Of a DNA stretch of 64,000 nucleotides, positions 53,467 to 61,641 are shown one piece after another. Source of the DNA: Rikenellaceae bacterium (GTDB taxonomy: Bacteria; Bacteroidota; Bacteroidia; Bacteroidales; Rikenellaceae). Position 1 is the stretch's first letter. Every line of letters starts with the position of its first letter. The notes under the pieces were generated by a model. The model was not told the DNA's origin, did no database searches, and worked only from the letters and a program-made list of their open reading frames with translations. The stretch is taken from NCBI GenBank assembly GCA_015059685.1, contig SUZW01000008.1, positions 1 through 64,000 of the forward strand. The letters are read 5' to 3'. Position numbers and translations under genes: made by a program.

Positions 53467-54137
53467 AGTACAATCTTTTTATGAGTTTCATTTGATTCGA
53501 ATGCGGCCTTAACTGCAGCCAAAAGATGTGCATCTTGTGCTGCATGCCACTCCTTCTTTGATTTGTCTTTCAAGAAAGCAAAATGAGCGCGAACCAACTC
53601 TATCTGCTTGTCGTTCAAACCGAAAAGTTCGCTATCCGTATCTTTGAAAGCCTCCGGTTTGTCTGTCATCAGATAGATTGACTGCTGCGGAAGCTGGGTA
53701 TCGACAACGATGTCGCTACCAACACCACGACGAGCAATCATCTCGTGACGATCCACCTCTGCCTGACCCTCAGGGAGCAGGTTACCGACCTCGATACTGC
53801 CAATGACGCCATTGTCCAGCGTGATAATCACGCTACCGCTTCTCTCGTTTGTGAAAGCTGCGTGGAGCGCAACAATATTGTGGCCTGTGACAAACTCGGC
53901 AATGTCAAACTCACGATAGAGGAGATCCTTCAACTCGGTCTTTGCATCTGTCAAGTGGCAGAAACGAAGAAGACAAAGGTGCTCCAAAGTGTTCGAAGAT
54001 ACCAACTTCTCCAACTCCACATACTTGCGGTTGCAACGCCAAGGTTGAATTGGAATATTCATATCCAAATCTGCAGTGCAGAAAGGAACGCTATACTTGT
54101 TCAGTAAGGCCAAAAGAGCCTCTTTCTCCATTCTCAT
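53463..54137 (-). CDS. Half-size Gfo/Idh/MocA-like protein (C-terminal domain only)
   Basis: 224 aa from 54137 (MRMEKEALLALLNKY; 54131 is an alternative Met). I see no Rossmann domain. From about residue 95 the sequence resembles the substrate domain of Gfo/Idh/MocA enzymes: SGSVIITLDNGVIGSIEVGN, and the ending AAQDAHLLAAVKAAFESNETHKKI. Residues 1-90 are compact, with WRCNRKYVELEKL. It may be a partner of the full-size enzyme it overlaps by 4 bases (ATGA), or a divergent protein of its own. No frameshift remnant of a Rossmann domain is visible upstream, since the isomerase gene ends 2 bases before. Confidence 0.65.
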   Translation of the reverse strand: MRMEKEALLALLNKYSVPFCTADLDMNIPIQPWRCNRKYVELEKLVSSNTLEHLCLLRFCHLTDAKTELKDLLYREFDIAEFVTGHNIVALHAAFTNERSGSVIITLDNGVIGSIEVGNLLPEGQAEVDRHEMIARRGVGSDIVVDTQLPQQSIYLMTDKPEAFKDTDSELFGLNDKQIELVRAHFAFLKDKSKKEWHAAQDAHLLAAVKAAFESNETHKKIVL

Positions 54138-54139
54138 AA

Positions 54140-54895
54140 CTACAAGCACTTTACTCGGTTAAAATACTTCTTCAAATAGGCTGCGTTGATCTCATCGCCA
54201 CCAGGCTCGTTGGCACTCGACCATACAGGAGGGTTGATACCCTGTGCCAAACACTTGTTGATGGTGTCAATCTCCAACCAGTGTGCAATATAGAAATCTA
54301 CGATATTCGATACAGGACCAAAGCTGCGGTCGAAGCCCGGAACACGAATGAGAGCATCGCCTACAGGGTTGTAGTCGTCGATGCAAACATCTGCGATATC
54401 AAACAAGTTCTGCTTGCTCGAGTGGCGGATGAAGTGATCTTCAGGCATCTCGTCCTGCCAATACGACGACGAGATAGCGATAATCTTCGCACCACAACGC
54501 TTTGCCTCCAACGCTGCGTCTATGGTTGCAGGGTTGATACCGATATTATGGAAGAGGATAAAGACCTCGCCCGGCTGAATTTTGTAGTACTTCACGATAC
54601 TGCTTCCGTAGTTCTCGGTACGCTCCAACTCGAGGTACTTCAACGCCTGATTGAATACCGAAAGACCGGTCTCCATAATAGGGTTGATATTCGAGAGACC
54701 ACCTGCACGGAAGAACATCTCACCCATCACCAAGGTTGTGTGTCCACCACCTCCATATACATGGATAAGCTCATCCTTCTTGATAGCCTCGACCATAAGG
54801 TCTGTTGCCTTCGATATATTTTCTGCTTGTTCATTGTGGACTCTCTCGAGAATAGCCTCGGCCTTCTCCAAAAATCCCAAATCTGAATGTGCCAT
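54140..54895 (-). CDS. SIS-domain sugar isomerase/binding protein
   Basis: 251 aa. One SIS domain: IHVYGGGGHTTLVMGEMFFRAGG with the phosphosugar-binding Gly loop, FHNIGINPATIDAALEAKRCGAKIIAIS, and a C-terminal part DIADVCIDDYNPVGDAL shared with the SIS-domain group of GmhA-like and YPO-type sugar isomerase proteins. Expected substrate: a phosphorylated ketose or amino sugar. Second gene of the cluster. Confidence 0.82.
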   Translation of the reverse strand: MAHSDLGFLEKAEAILERVHNEQAENISKATDLMVEAIKKDELIHVYGGGGHTTLVMGEMFFRAGGLSNINPIMETGLSVFNQALKYLELERTENYGSSIVKYYKIQPGEVFILFHNIGINPATIDAALEAKRCGAKIIAISSSYWQDEMPEDHFIRHSSKQNLFDIADVCIDDYNPVGDALIRVPGFDRSFGPVSNIVDFYIAHWLEIDTINKCLAQGINPPVWSSANEPGGDEINAAYLKKYFNRVKCL

Positions 54896-54917
54896 AATCT
54901 TAATTTTTTATGGTTGA

Positions 54918-55967
54918 TTACTTCTTTATTCTATACTCTGGGTCGAGTACCTCACCGTATGCCTCGCCCAAGGTATCCCAAAGTTTGAGAGCGTGAGGTG
55001 CTGCCAAAACTGTTCCGTGACCACCACGATATGTCCAAGCAAAGAGGCTCTCTACACCCTCTTCAGCGTAGTAGTGAACCATCTCCTTCACTCGGTTCAT
55101 ATTCTCCGGCTCGTTGAAGTAGCCCATCAACCAACGCTGGTTACCCTTGCCGTGACGCTTTGCAACGCTTACGGTACGCTTTGTCACATTCTCGACGAAG
55201 CTCTGTGGCAACGAGTAGTTGATGATAGTTGTAGAGAATACATCGAATGCCTCGGTTGCTGCAACCTTATCCCAGTTATCGTAACCACGACGCTCGGTAA
55301 CATAATAGGTATTCTGCGTAGCGTGTACACAGCAGATAATCTTCGAATCAGGGCGGATAGCCTTAATCTTCTCCGACGCTACACGCAAAGTCTCGAGGGC
55401 CTCGTTCTCACGGAACTGAACAACCTCCGGAGTGATGAGCTTCGGCATCTCGTAGCCATACTGCTGCTCAAACTTCTTCTGGCAGATAGGGCAACGACAA
55501 GCCCAATCGTCTGCCACGCCACCCGTAATCGAAGCGATACCCTTTGGAAGAGCGTAGTGAGGCTCATCCCAGAAGAAACCGTCGGCAGGTACCTCCCACG
55601 CCAACTTCTCGCAGATACGATAGAAGTAGTCGCGGAACGCAGGGGTGTTGAAGCAAGCGTGTGGCAACGGCTCACCTGTGAGTGCGCTCACCTGACGATT
55701 GCCCGGGTTGTTGGTAAGGAACAATGATGGCGGCTCACCTCCGAACCACTTTCCAATACCCCAAGTGTCCAAATAGACCTTCATTCCAAGCTCTTTGGCA
55801 ACCTTGGTAATCTCAATAATGTTAGGAAACCAGAAGTCGATGTCGAATTCTGTGAGGGCAAGAATGACTGCGTTACAGTTGTGTGCAATCATCTCCTCAA
55901 AATCTTTTCTTGCATGCTCCGGGTAGCTCAATCCGTAGTAGCTCACACCGGTCTCTTTTACTGCCAT
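54918..55967 (-). CDS. Predicted TIM-barrel protein, possible glycoside hydrolase
   Basis: 349 aa, no signal peptide. Alternating strand/helix pattern starting TGVSYYGLSYPEHARKDFEEMIAHNCNAVIL, with candidate catalytic acidics in DGFFWDEPHYAL and GYFNEPENM, as in glycosidase-like barrels. A CRCPICQKKF segment at about residues 155-164 looks like a zinc knuckle. I cannot assign a family. As first gene of the cluster with an isomerase, oxidoreductases and a carrier, an intracellular sugar-processing role is likely. Confidence 0.6.
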   Translation of the reverse strand: MAVKETGVSYYGLSYPEHARKDFEEMIAHNCNAVILALTEFDIDFWFPNIIEITKVAKELGMKVYLDTWGIGKWFGGEPPSLFLTNNPGNRQVSALTGEPLPHACFNTPAFRDYFYRICEKLAWEVPADGFFWDEPHYALPKGIASITGGVADDWACRCPICQKKFEQQYGYEMPKLITPEVVQFRENEALETLRVASEKIKAIRPDSKIICCVHATQNTYYVTERRGYDNWDKVAATEAFDVFSTTIINYSLPQSFVENVTKRTVSVAKRHGKGNQRWLMGYFNEPENMNRVKEMVHYYAEEGVESLFAWTYRGGHGTVLAAPHALKLWDTLGEAYGEVLDPEYRIKK

Positions 55968-56059
55968 AAGATTTTTTGTTGGTTAATGTTAGTATGTTTT
56001 TTATATGTTGTTTGGGCAATATTTGATGAAATACAAATATTTCCGATACAAAATTAAAA

Positions 56060-56125
56060 AAAAAAAGAGCGAGAAAAACAAAAAAAATAACTTTTTTTTC
56101 ACATTTTTTCGCTCTTTTTTTTCAC
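56060..56125 (-). terminator. Long A/T hairpin with T-run after the sigma-54 activator gene
   Basis: Minus strand GAGCGA...TCGCTC bracket with an A-rich left arm and T-rich right arm, loop about GTTA (56088-56091), followed by eleven T. The 198-base intergenic region 55968-56165 contains this element, a promoter-like box (56139-56132) on its upstream side, and a possible TAATTTTG box (56056-56049) for the TIM-barrel gene. Confidence 0.7.
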
Positions 56126-56131
56126 CCATCT

Positions 56132-56151
56132 CAAAGGTATACTTTATGGTC
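56132..56151 (-). promoter_or_regulatory. TACCTTTG box with adjoining GACCATAAAG motif
   Basis: Minus strand GACCATAAAG, two bases, TACCTTTG. Seventeen of these twenty positions are identical to the promoter of the sigma-54 activator at 57363-57344. A transcript from here would run straight into the long hairpin. Confidence 0.6.
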
Positions 56152-56165
56152 CATTCTCGAGTTTT

Positions 56166-57296
56166 TTAGCAGTAACTCTCTATATCCTCTCGTGTAATGG
56201 TTGCGCCACCGAGGACGACCAACCTCTCGACAATGTTGCGCAGCTCTCGGATATTGCCACTCCAACGCCTATCGGATAGTCTTGCAACAGCCTCTGCGTC
56301 AATCTCTTTTGTTGGGATATTGTACTCTCGGCAGATACTCTCCAGAAAGTAGTTCACAAGTATCGCCACATCCCCCTTACGCTCCCGCAAAGGGGGTACC
56401 TTTATCAAAATAACCCCGATGCGGTGGTACAAATCTTCACGAAAACGCCCCTCGGCAATCTCCTTTTCGAGATTTTTGTTTGTGGCGGCAACGACTCGGA
56501 CATCGACCTCTATATCTCGGTCGCTGCCCACCCTCGAAATTTTGCGCTCCTGCAAGGCCCGCAAAACCTTCGCCTGTGCCGAGAGTGACATATCGCCAAT
56601 CTCGTCCATAAAGAGTGTGCCGCCATCGGCCTGCTCGAACTTGCCTTTGCGTTGCTTAATAGCCGAGGTGAAGGCCCCCTTCTCGTGCCCGAAGAGTTCG
56701 CTCTCGATAAGCTCCGAGGGTATAGCAGCGCAGTTCACCTCGACAAAGGGCGCATCCTTGCGTGAGCTCTTGCAGTGCAGCCACCTCGCAACCAGCTCCT
56801 TGCCCGTGCCGTTCTCGCCAGTAATAAGCACCCTCGCTTCGCTACGGGCTATCTTATCGACGAGTTCCCGCACTCGCACTATCGCCTCGCTCTCGCCCAC
56901 AATGGGCTCGATGGTCGCACAGCCTGCGCTATGGCGAGGTTTGGCACTGCGCTGCGGCTTCGCCTCCTCGGCAGGGGGAGCAACAGCCTTGCGAATAGAG
57001 CCGAGCAGGCGGTTCATATCTATCGGCTTGGTCAGAAAGTCTATTGCTCCGTGGCGTACCGCCTCGACAGCCGAGTCGATGCTGCTGTCACGAGAGAGGA
57101 CTATAAGGGGCAGTTCGAGTCCATCAAACCCCTCCACCCTATCGGTCAAGACCACATCGAATGGGAGATTTTCGCACATTCGTCGGGCGATGGCGACACT
57201 CTCGGCACCCTCGGTCTTGAAACCCTCAAACTCCAACCTCTCACGCAGATTATTGCGCACGCTTTTTGATTGCTCTACAATTAAAACTTTTGTCAT
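56166..57296 (-). CDS. Sigma-54-dependent activator with altered receiver and no HTH
   Basis: 376 aa from the start at 57296 (MTKVLIVEQSKSVRNN). Receiver domain 1-105: phospho-acceptor Asp52 and Lys90 are present, but the paired acidic residues are Glu8-Gln9 and the usual MP after the Asp is RVEG. AAA+ domain about 132-365 with Walker A GENGTGKE (160-167), the sigma-54-contacting GAFTGA loop as GAFTSA (207-212), and DEIGDMS. The chain ends at REDIESYC, before any Fis-type DNA-binding helix-turn-helix. No -24/-12 promoter was found nearby and no histidine kinase is in the window. Confidence 0.88.
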   Translation of the reverse strand: MTKVLIVEQSKSVRNNLRERLEFEGFKTEGAESVAIARRMCENLPFDVVLTDRVEGFDGLELPLIVLSRDSSIDSAVEAVRHGAIDFLTKPIDMNRLLGSIRKAVAPPAEEAKPQRSAKPRHSAGCATIEPIVGESEAIVRVRELVDKIARSEARVLITGENGTGKELVARWLHCKSSRKDAPFVEVNCAAIPSELIESELFGHEKGAFTSAIKQRKGKFEQADGGTLFMDEIGDMSLSAQAKVLRALQERKISRVGSDRDIEVDVRVVAATNKNLEKEIAEGRFREDLYHRIGVILIKVPPLRERKGDVAILVNYFLESICREYNIPTKEIDAEAVARLSDRRWSGNIRELRNIVERLVVLGGATITREDIESYC

Positions 57297-57343
57297 TTTG
57301 CTATTCTCTAAAAAATTCCTATTTTTGCATTCGGATACAGTGT

Positions 57344-57376
57344 CAAAGGTAGGCTTTTTGGTCGAACAGCCCAAAA
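57344..57376 (-). promoter_or_regulatory. Promoter of the sigma-54 activator gene
   Basis: Minus strand TTTTG (57376-57372), 20-base spacer, TACCTTTG (57351-57344), with GACCAAAAAG two bases before the -7 box. Confidence 0.75.
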
Positions 57377-57408
57377 CCGCAACCGCAGGTTGGGTGTCGT
57401 CAAAGATG

Positions 57409-57440
57409 GACCAAAAATAGTATCGCAAATGACCAAATAG
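57409..57440 (+). promoter_or_regulatory. Pair of GACCAAA(AA)TAG boxes
   Basis: Plus-strand GACCAAAAATAG (57409-57420) and GACCAAATAG (57431-57440), 22 bases apart, between the divergent activator and DUF4290 genes. They resemble the GACCA(A/T)AAAG boxes next to two -7 boxes on the other strand. Confidence 0.55.
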
Positions 57441-57466
57441 CGTATTTCTGAAGATTAGTTTCGTAT

Positions 57467-58120
57467 ATGATAAAAAACTACAATTACCTGCGTCGCCGAC
57501 TACTCATACCCGAGTATGGCCGCCACATTCAGGAGATGGTCGATGCTCTGCTCGAGATTGAGGACCGCAACGAGCGCACCCGCCAAGCACAGGCGGTGAT
57601 AGCCGTAATGGGAAACATCAACCCTACACTTCGTGATACGGCAGATTTTGCCCACAAGTTGTGGGACCACCTATTTATAATGTCGGAGTTTCGACTCGAT
57701 GTCGATAGCCCCTACACACGCCCTTCACGAGAGGATTTGGAGGTGAAGCCCGAGAAGCTCGCCTACTCGCAAGGCAACATATCGCACAAGCACTACGGCA
57801 AGAACATAAAGCGTGTGTTGCAGCGTCTGGGCGAGGAGCATGACAAGGTCGATGTGGAGTCGGAGTTGGAGAATGCCACCCGTTACCTCCGCAACAAGAG
57901 CATGGAGTACAACCAGGAAATTCCGAGCAACGACACCCTCATAAATGATATAAAGATTATGTCCTCGGGTGCTATTGAAGTGAACGAAGAGATGCTCAAA
58001 AAGTTTGAAACGAAGCATAAATCGGCCTCTTTGCAACAAAAGGCAACAAAGACCAAAGGTGCAAACAAGGGTAAAGCCTCATCCAAGAGTCACACAAAGA
58101 GTAACGCCAAGCACAAGTAG
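57467..58120 (+). CDS. DUF4290 family protein
   Basis: 217 aa. The Bacteroidetes-specific DUF4290 pattern: IPEYGRHIQEMVDALLEIEDRNERTRQAQAVI, a NPTLRDTADFAHKLWDHL segment, and a helical middle. The last 30 residues are a Lys/Ser/Thr/Gly-rich tail, probably disordered and nucleic-acid binding. Function unknown. First of the plus-strand run ending at folA. Confidence 0.85.
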   Translation: MIKNYNYLRRRLLIPEYGRHIQEMVDALLEIEDRNERTRQAQAVIAVMGNINPTLRDTADFAHKLWDHLFIMSEFRLDVDSPYTRPSREDLEVKPEKLAYSQGNISHKHYGKNIKRVLQRLGEEHDKVDVESELENATRYLRNKSMEYNQEIPSNDTLINDIKIMSSGAIEVNEEMLKKFETKHKSASLQQKATKTKGANKGKASSKSHTKSNAKHK

Positions 58121-58148
58121 TCTATCTGCCAAGCAACAGTTTATCGCA

Positions 58149-59285
58149 ATGAAGAGATTTTTTATAATAGTGTCCGCAGTCGTTGCCACAGTCCTGCTGT
58201 CGGTGGGGTGTCACAACGAGAGTGTGCGCATATCGGGCCAATTTGTCGGCCTCAACGCCAAGACCGTATATCTCGAGCAGATGTCGGCCTCGGGGCAGCA
58301 GGTCATCGACTCGGTGGCTCTTGCGCAGGATGGGTCATACCACTTCTTCATCAAGAGTGTTGCCGACACGCCATCGCTCTACAATCTCATCTACAACAAC
58401 GACCGTATTCCGTTGCTCGTGCAGCGAGGCGAGGATATCGAGGTTAGCGCACTCGGCAGCGCCCTTATAAACTACACCGTCAATGGTTCCGAGGAGTCGG
58501 AGTTGCTGCGCACCTTCAACAAGGAGTATATCGAGGGGCAGATGGAGTTGCAGCGCATCATGCAGAGCTACCCTACCGCCAAAGGCGAAGAGCGCAAGCA
58601 CCTTGCCGAGCAGTACAACGCCTGCTATCGCGACATCAAGCGCAAGCAGATATCCTTCATCATCGAGAACAAGGAGCATATCGCCTCGGTATATGCGCTC
58701 TATCAGCGTCTTGCCGGTGAGCAGCACCTTGCCGGAGCCGACAGCGACATTATCTACTACCGCACCGTTGCCGACGCACTCTCGAAGAGCCACAAGGAGT
58801 CGCCATATCTGATAACGCTCAACAACGACATCGCCCGTATGGAGGCTCGATTGTCGTTGCTCAGCTCTATCGAGTCACGCTCCTACCCCGACCTCTGCGG
58901 AACGGATATGTATGGCAATGAGGTTGCACTATCCTCGCTCGAGGGGTGTGTCGTGTTGGTCGATTTCTGGTCGGCCGAGATGGGCAACAGCAACGCCTTC
59001 AATGCCGAGTTGAAGGAGATATACGACAAGTACGAGTCGCAGGGCTTCCGTGTATATCAGGTTTCGGCCGATACATCGAAGGCTGCGTGGATTACAGCGG
59101 TGCAGGAGCAGCGTCTGCCGTGGATATCGGTGTGCGACTTCAAGGGTGAGGCTTCGCCGATGTTGCGGGCCTACAACATCCGCAAGTTGCCATCGAACTA
59201 CCTTATTGACACCAAGGGCAACATCATAGCCAAAGACCTATATAGTGCCGCTTTGGAGAGGCGTTTATCCGAAATTTTCGACTAA
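58149..59285 (+). CDS. Thioredoxin-fold lipoprotein (DUF4369/TlpA-like) without CxxC
   Basis: 378 aa from the start at 58149 (MKRFFIIVSAVVAT). Lipobox LLSVGC (Cys about 21). N-terminal DUF4369-like beta domain (about 28-125, GQFVGLNAKTVYLEQM), helical middle, and C-terminal AhpC/TSA-TlpA fold from about 250. Where the CxxC should be, the sequence reads DFWSAEMGNSNAF, so redox activity is unlikely; the cis-Pro loop is kept as RKLPSNYLID. Probably periplasmic. 28 bases after DUF4290. Confidence 0.82.
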   Translation: MKRFFIIVSAVVATVLLSVGCHNESVRISGQFVGLNAKTVYLEQMSASGQQVIDSVALAQDGSYHFFIKSVADTPSLYNLIYNNDRIPLLVQRGEDIEVSALGSALINYTVNGSEESELLRTFNKEYIEGQMELQRIMQSYPTAKGEERKHLAEQYNACYRDIKRKQISFIIENKEHIASVYALYQRLAGEQHLAGADSDIIYYRTVADALSKSHKESPYLITLNNDIARMEARLSLLSSIESRSYPDLCGTDMYGNEVALSSLEGCVVLVDFWSAEMGNSNAFNAELKEIYDKYESQGFRVYQVSADTSKAAWITAVQEQRLPWISVCDFKGEASPMLRAYNIRKLPSNYLIDTKGNIIAKDLYSAALERRLSEIFD

Positions 59286-59305
59286 CCGAACAAAAGAATA
59301 TCACG

Positions 59306-60037
59306 ATGCACTACTTCGTTGCAGACATACATCTCGGCTCGGGTGACACGGCTGAACAGAGGCGCATTGAGCGCAACTTTCTCGACTTCTTGAAGCAGAT
59401 TGAGGGGGATGCCGAGACGCTCTTCCTGGTCGGAGATATATTCGACTTTTGGTTCGAATACAACGAGGTTGTACCGAAGGGTTTTGTGCGAGTGCTTGGT
59501 CGTTTGGCCGAATTGCACGACAAGGGCGTAAGAGTTGTGATGCTCACGGGCAACCACGATATGTGGGTGGGCGACTATCTTACGAAGGAGTGCGGCATAG
59601 AGCTCTACACCAAACCTCAAGTGTTCGAGGTTGCAGGCAAACGGCTCTTCGTGGCGCACGGTGACAATATGAATATCGACAATCTGCCGATGTTGCGCCT
59701 TATGAATTGGGTGTTCCGTTCCCGCTTCCTGCGCAAGGCGGCCTCGTGGCTTATCCACCCCGACCTCTTCCTACGCTTTGGCAAGTGGTGGAGTGGCAAA
59801 TCACGCAAGTCGCACGGCTCGGAGCAACGCCCCGAGGTCATAGAGCCACTTGTGGAGTATGTGGCGCAGCACCACGACGCAGTCGAGGCCGACTACTACA
59901 TCTTCGGTCACATGCACTACGCTGCGGATATTGCATCGCCTCATCGTATCCTGTTTATGGGCAATTGGCACTCGCAGCCAAACTACATATCGCTCGACGA
60001 CAACGGAGAAATTAAGTTAAAATTTATAAAAAGCTAA
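59306..60037 (+). CDS. lpxH: UDP-2,3-diacylglucosamine diphosphatase
   Basis: 243 aa. Metallophosphoesterase motifs DIHLG (7-11), [21 protein letters not shown] and FGHMH. LpxH cleaves UDP-diacylglucosamine to lipid X on the inner membrane surface, in the lipid A route that also needs the Kdo genes at 37-41 kb. The stop codon (60035-60037) lies in the first GCTAATG unit of a heptamer array. Confidence 0.92.
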   Translation: MHYFVADIHLGSGDTAEQRRIERNFLDFLKQIEGDAETLFLVGDIFDFWFEYNEVVPKGFVRVLGRLAELHDKGVRVVMLTGNHDMWVGDYLTKECGIELYTKPQVFEVAGKRLFVAHGDNMNIDNLPMLRLMNWVFRSRFLRKAASWLIHPDLFLRFGKWWSGKSRKSHGSEQRPEVIEPLVEYVAQHHDAVEADYYIFGHMHYAADIASPHRILFMGNWHSQPNYISLDDNGEIKLKFIKS

Positions 60038-60060
60038 TGGCCAATGGCTAATAGCTAATA
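60033..60060. repeat. 7-base tandem array (GCTAATG type)
   Basis: GCTAATG, GCCAATG, GCTAATA, GCTAATA in phase; the first unit contains the lpxH stop codon, and the array fills the gap to thyA. Confidence 0.9.
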
Positions 60061-60071
60061 GCAATAAATGT

Positions 60072-60971
60072 ATGAAACAATATCTCGACCTCCTTGCCCG
60101 AATTAAGAACGAGGGCGTAGTCAAGACCGACCGCACGGGAACGGGCACAAAGTCTGTTTTTGGTCACCAGATGCGCTTTGACCTCTCCGAGGGATTTCCT
60201 TTGCTTACGACCAAGAAGGTCTTTTTGAAGGGCATTATCCACGAGTTGTTGTGGTTCCTTGCGGGCGACACCAACATCAAGTACCTCGTAGATAATGGTG
60301 TGCATATTTGGGACAACGATGCCTACCGCTACTACAACGAACTCTGCGTCAAAGAGGGTGTCTTGCCCGTCTCGATGGAGGAGTTTCTGCGTGCAGCGCA
60401 AGAGGGTATCGACTCCCCTATCGAGGGTTACAAGTTTGGTGATTTGAACCATGTGTATGGTTACCAATGGCGTTCGTGGCCACGCCCCAACGGCGAGGCC
60501 ATCGACCAGATACAGCAGGCGGTAGATTTGATAAAGAATAACCCCGACTCACGACGCATCATCGTCTCGGCATGGAATGTGGCCGATGTCGAGAAGATGG
60601 CTCTGCCTCCGTGTCACACGCTCTTTCAGTTCTATGTGGCGGATGGCAAGCTCTCGTGTATGCTCTATCAGCGTAGTGCAGACACCTTCCTCGGTGTGCC
60701 GTTCAATATCGCTTCGTACGCTCTGCTTACGATGATGATGGCGCAAGTTTGCGGTCTGGAGGCTGGCGAGTTTGTCCACACCACGGGCGACACTCACCTC
60801 TACCTCAACCACTTCGAGCAGGTCGAGGAGCAGCTGTCACGCACACCTCGTACGCTACCGAAGATGCACCTCAACCCCGAGGTAAAGTCGATTTTCGACT
60901 TCAAGTACGAGGACTTCACCTTGACCGACTACGACCCATATCCAACCATCAAAGCACCAATGTCATTCTAA
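60072..60971 (+). CDS. thyA: Thymidylate synthase
   Basis: 299 aa, longer than the 264 aa E. coli enzyme because of an insert around residues 95-130 as in the longer ThyA class. [12 protein letters not shown] folate/phosphate loop, [10 protein letters not shown], catalytic Cys in [12 protein letters not shown], and the ending KAPMSF. It forms dTMP from dUMP and methylene-THF; folA follows 2 bases later to recycle dihydrofolate. Confidence 0.96.
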   Translation: MKQYLDLLARIKNEGVVKTDRTGTGTKSVFGHQMRFDLSEGFPLLTTKKVFLKGIIHELLWFLAGDTNIKYLVDNGVHIWDNDAYRYYNELCVKEGVLPVSMEEFLRAAQEGIDSPIEGYKFGDLNHVYGYQWRSWPRPNGEAIDQIQQAVDLIKNNPDSRRIIVSAWNVADVEKMALPPCHTLFQFYVADGKLSCMLYQRSADTFLGVPFNIASYALLTMMMAQVCGLEAGEFVHTTGDTHLYLNHFEQVEEQLSRTPRTLPKMHLNPEVKSIFDFKYEDFTLTDYDPYPTIKAPMSF

Positions 60972-60973
60972 TT

Positions 60974-61453
60974 ATGGTATCGCTTATAGTTGCAATAGCC
61001 GAAAATGGCGTGATTGGCGACAAGAACGCCCTGCTGTGGAACATTAAGGAGGATATGCGCCACTTCCGCACCATAACCTCGGGACACCCCGTAGTGATGG
61101 GGCGCAAGACCTTCGAGTCGATAGGTCGCCCACTGCCAAACCGCACAAATGTTGTCATCACCCGTGGCGACAGCACTTTCGAGGGTTGCGAGGTTGCCCA
61201 CTCGTTGGAGGAGGCGATAGCGATGTTCCCTGCCGAGGAGGAGATTTTCATCATAGGAGGTGCGCAAATCTATGCGCAGGCTCTGCCTTTGGCCGACAAG
61301 CTCTACCTCACCATCGTGCATCAAGAGTACGAGGGTGACACATCATTTCCGGAGTTTGATATGAAGGAGTGGCGAGAGATTTCACGCACATATTTCGAGC
61401 GTGGCGAGGCCTACGAGGGCTCATTCAGCTTCATCGACCTCGAGAGAGCGTAG
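60974..61453 (+). CDS. folA: Dihydrofolate reductase
   Basis: 159 aa from 60974 (MVSLIVAIAENGVIGDKNALLW); a longer frame upstream lies inside thyA. Acidic catalytic Glu in NIKEDMRHFR, GRKTFESIGRPLPNR for NADPH, and IIGGAQIYAQAL. Terminated by a hairpin lying inside the facing CWC gene. Confidence 0.96.
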   Translation: MVSLIVAIAENGVIGDKNALLWNIKEDMRHFRTITSGHPVVMGRKTFESIGRPLPNRTNVVITRGDSTFEGCEVAHSLEEAIAMFPAEEEIFIIGGAQIYAQALPLADKLYLTIVHQEYEGDTSFPEFDMKEWREISRTYFERGEAYEGSFSFIDLERA

Positions 61454-61456
61454 CGT

Positions 61457-61636
61457 TTATTCGAGGCTCTCGGCCATAAGGCGCAGACAGGAGTTACAGA
61501 GGCAACCTTCGTAGGTTGCCTTTATTTTTTGGCGTTGCGAGGGGGTAAGCTGCACCGTAGCGCAGTGACAATGCTCGATATCGCTATCGTGCAGGCAGTC
61601 GAACGGTTTGCCACAACGGGCGCATAACTTCTTCAT
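61457..61636 (-). CDS. Cysteine-rich CWC-type small protein
   Basis: 59 aa from 61636 (MKKLCARCGKPFDC), the Met 6 bases after the TonB receptor stop. Two pairs of Cys as CxxC plus CxC and CLCNSC near the end, in the layout of the cysteine-rich CWC family (zinc-ribbon-like). Function unknown. The gene overlaps the terminator of the facing thyA-folA transcript. Confidence 0.75.
   Translation of the reverse strand: MKKLCARCGKPFDCLHDSDIEHCHCATVQLTPSQRQKIKATYEGCLCNSCLRLMAESLE
61501..61530 (+). terminator. Terminator of thyA-folA inside the facing gene
   Basis: Perfect 8-base stem GGCAACCT-TCGT-AGGTTGCC (61501-61520) followed by TTTATTTTTT. It is 47 bases after the folA stop and lies within the coding region of the CWC gene on the other strand. 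Confidence 0.85.
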
Positions 61637-61641
61637 CGTCG

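Noticed and set aside
55968..56165. Sigma-54 (-24/-12) promoter for the sugar cluster
   Set aside because: No TGGC-N8-TTGC-like pair was found on the minus strand, although the neighbouring regulator is a sigma-54 activator.
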